NCBI GenBank assembly: GCA_040003255.1
Contig: JBDUCV010000058.1
Span: 1-12,448 of the forward strand
Length of the DNA: 12,448 nucleotides
Origin: JBDUCV01 sp040003255
GTDB taxonomy: Bacteria > Actinomycetota > Actinomycetes > Mycobacteriales > Jatrophihabitantaceae
Direction: 5' to 3'
Shown: positions 11,579 through 12,448 of the stretch, piece by piece
Position numbering within the stretch: position 1 is the stretch's first letter
Layout: each line of letters opens with the position of its first letter
Notes under the pieces: generated by a model
What the model was told of the DNA's origin: nothing
Seen by the model: the letters and a program-made list of their open reading frames with translations, nothing else
Database searches by the model: none
Translations under genes and position numbers: made by a program

Positions 11579-12448
11579 TCAACCACCGTGTCTCGGACGG
11601 AACCTCGACGGGCGCACCCCGGCGTCACCGTCGGCCCGGGCCATCAGCTCCGCCAGCACCTCGCGCGCTCGCCAGCCGCTCTGGCGACCCGCCAGATGCG
11701 CGGCAACCTGTCCGCTAACCGTTGCGGCGGCGAATGACGTGCCCTGCCATTGAGCGAAGCCGTGAAACTTGACGTCCGTCCCGGCAACGTCGACCTCACC
11801 GTTGAGGTAGTTGCTGATGACGTCAACGCCCTGCGCCATGGCGCCGACCCACGGAGCCCGCGGGCTAAAGTCTGCCTCGCGGTCGCCGTCGAGTGCACCG
11901 ACGGCGACGACGTTGTCCATCGCGGCTGGCCAGAATGGCCGCGGACGCATCGGCTGGCGATGGTTTCCGGCCGCGGCGATCACGATCACACGTGGGGTGA
12001 GGACTTCGATGGCTCGCTGGAGAACCAACGGTGGTTTGTCATCGATCGTGTAGCAGCCGAAGGAGAGGTTGGCGATGCTCACCTCCTCGGGTAGGCGCGC
12101 CATCCGCTTAGCGATCTCCCATGACGATCCGGTGGCATATGCATCAAGCACCGGGTAAACGTGCACGTGGGCCTCGGACGCCTCTCGAGCGATCAACCCG
12201 ACGATGAAGGCAGCATGACCGGCCTCGTAGGGCAGGGGCTCACTGTGGGGTCGTGTGTCGTCGTGGTAGCTGACGTTAGGGAAAGCGGACGGATCGTAGA
12301 CCGGGGTATCCAGTACGGCGACGTGGACACCCTCGCCGCGGCGACGGTGCGACGCACGCGGTAGCTCGCGATCCGGCAACGAGGGCAAAGCCCCTCCGCC
12401 ACCGGTCACCTGGCCTCCGCCACCGGTCACCTGGCCTCCGCCACCGGT
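11579..12448 (-). CDS. Subtilisin-like S8 family serine protease, N-terminus outside window
   Basis: The frame is open to the right edge, so the protein is longer than the 290 codons seen. Counting from the GTG at 12430 as residue 1, the catalytic set is D41 (VHVAVLDTPVYD), H72 (YEAGHAAFIVGLI), the oxyanion Asn N156 (VIVIAAAGNH) and Ser S232 (WQGTSFAAATVSGQVAAHLAG). The contexts of D41 (D-T-P) and H72 (lacking the usual HGTHVAG) diverge from classical subtilisins. The visible N-terminal part is a Gly-rich linker of VTGGGGQ units. The true start, and any signal peptide, prodomain or extra domain, cannot be seen. It is the first gene of the visible three-gene operon with the sigma factor 24 bp downstream. 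Confidence 0.88.
   Translation of the reverse strand, partial: TGGGGQVTGGGGQVTGGGGALPSLPDRELPRASHRRRGEGVHVAVLDTPVYDPSAFPNVSYHDDTRPHSEPLPYEAGHAAFIVGLIAREASEAHVHVYPVLDAYATGSSWEIAKRMARLPEEVSIANLSFGCYTIDDKPPLVLQRAIEVLTPRVIVIAAAGNHRQPMRPRPFWPAAMDNVVAVGALDGDREADFSPRAPWVGAMAQGVDVISNYLNGEVDVAGTDVKFHGFAQWQGTSFAAATVSGQVAAHLAGRQSGWRAREVLAELMARADGDAGVRPSRFRPRHGG
12393..12448. repeat. Perfect 21-bp tandem repeat coding VTGGGGQ in the protease
   Basis: The units are 12393-12413, 12414-12434 and a partial third at 12435-12448 that runs off the window. The copies are identical at every base, including synonymous positions, which suggests recent expansion. On the minus strand they encode the heptapeptide VTGGGGQ in the protease frame. 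The unit length is a multiple of three, so copy-number change would alter linker length without a frameshift. Confidence 0.9.

Overview
The window is high-GC DNA from an actinomycete. The evidence is the codon bias, the frequent GTG starts, and the gene order pncB / clpS / DUF2017 / mec / cysO / cysM / rhomboid / murI / metallo-hydrolase / rph / rdgB. This matches the Mycobacterium tuberculosis Rv1330c-Rv1341 neighbourhood as I recall it. The differences argue against Mycobacterium itself: ctaD lies beside pncB, no peptidase gene sits between DUF2017 and mec, a molybdoenzyme follows cysM, and a YjbQ-family gene is inserted before rph. I cannot name the genus.

Layout. 1-639 is the 3' end of ctaD (cytochrome c oxidase subunit I). 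It converges with pncB (697-1980, minus, NAD salvage) on a shared hairpin. A 35-bp gap separates pncB from a rightward series: clpS and a DUF2017 gene (ATGA overlap), then mec, cysO and cysM. The last three are the protein-bound cysteine synthesis route: CysM joins phosphoserine to the CysO thiocarboxylate, and Mec releases cysteine. A 23-codon ORF ending in Asp-Cys-Arg lies between mec and cysO. Next come a membrane-anchored sulfite-oxidase-like molybdoenzyme with an internal twin-arginine motif, a rhomboid protease, murI (glutamate racemase) overlapping a metallo-beta-lactamase-fold phosphodiesterase, a minus-strand YjbQ gene, a repeat-rich 185-bp spacer, and rph overlapping rdgB (RNA 3'-end and nucleotide-pool maintenance).

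The right end (10512-12448, minus) is an accessory cassette in one apparent operon. Transcription order is a subtilisin-like S8 protease (truncated by the window edge, with a perfect 21-bp repeat coding VTGGGGQ units), an ECF-like sigma factor, and a 149-residue protein with a carboxypeptidase-regulatory-like C-terminus. This is the least conventional part of the window and the best candidate for a poorly described protease/transcription system.

A recurring theme is a TANNNT -10 element 6-8 nt before the start codon, with no Shine-Dalgarno sequence, at mec, rhomboid, murI and rph. This suggests leaderless transcripts. No tRNA, rRNA, CRISPR array, transposase or integrase was found.
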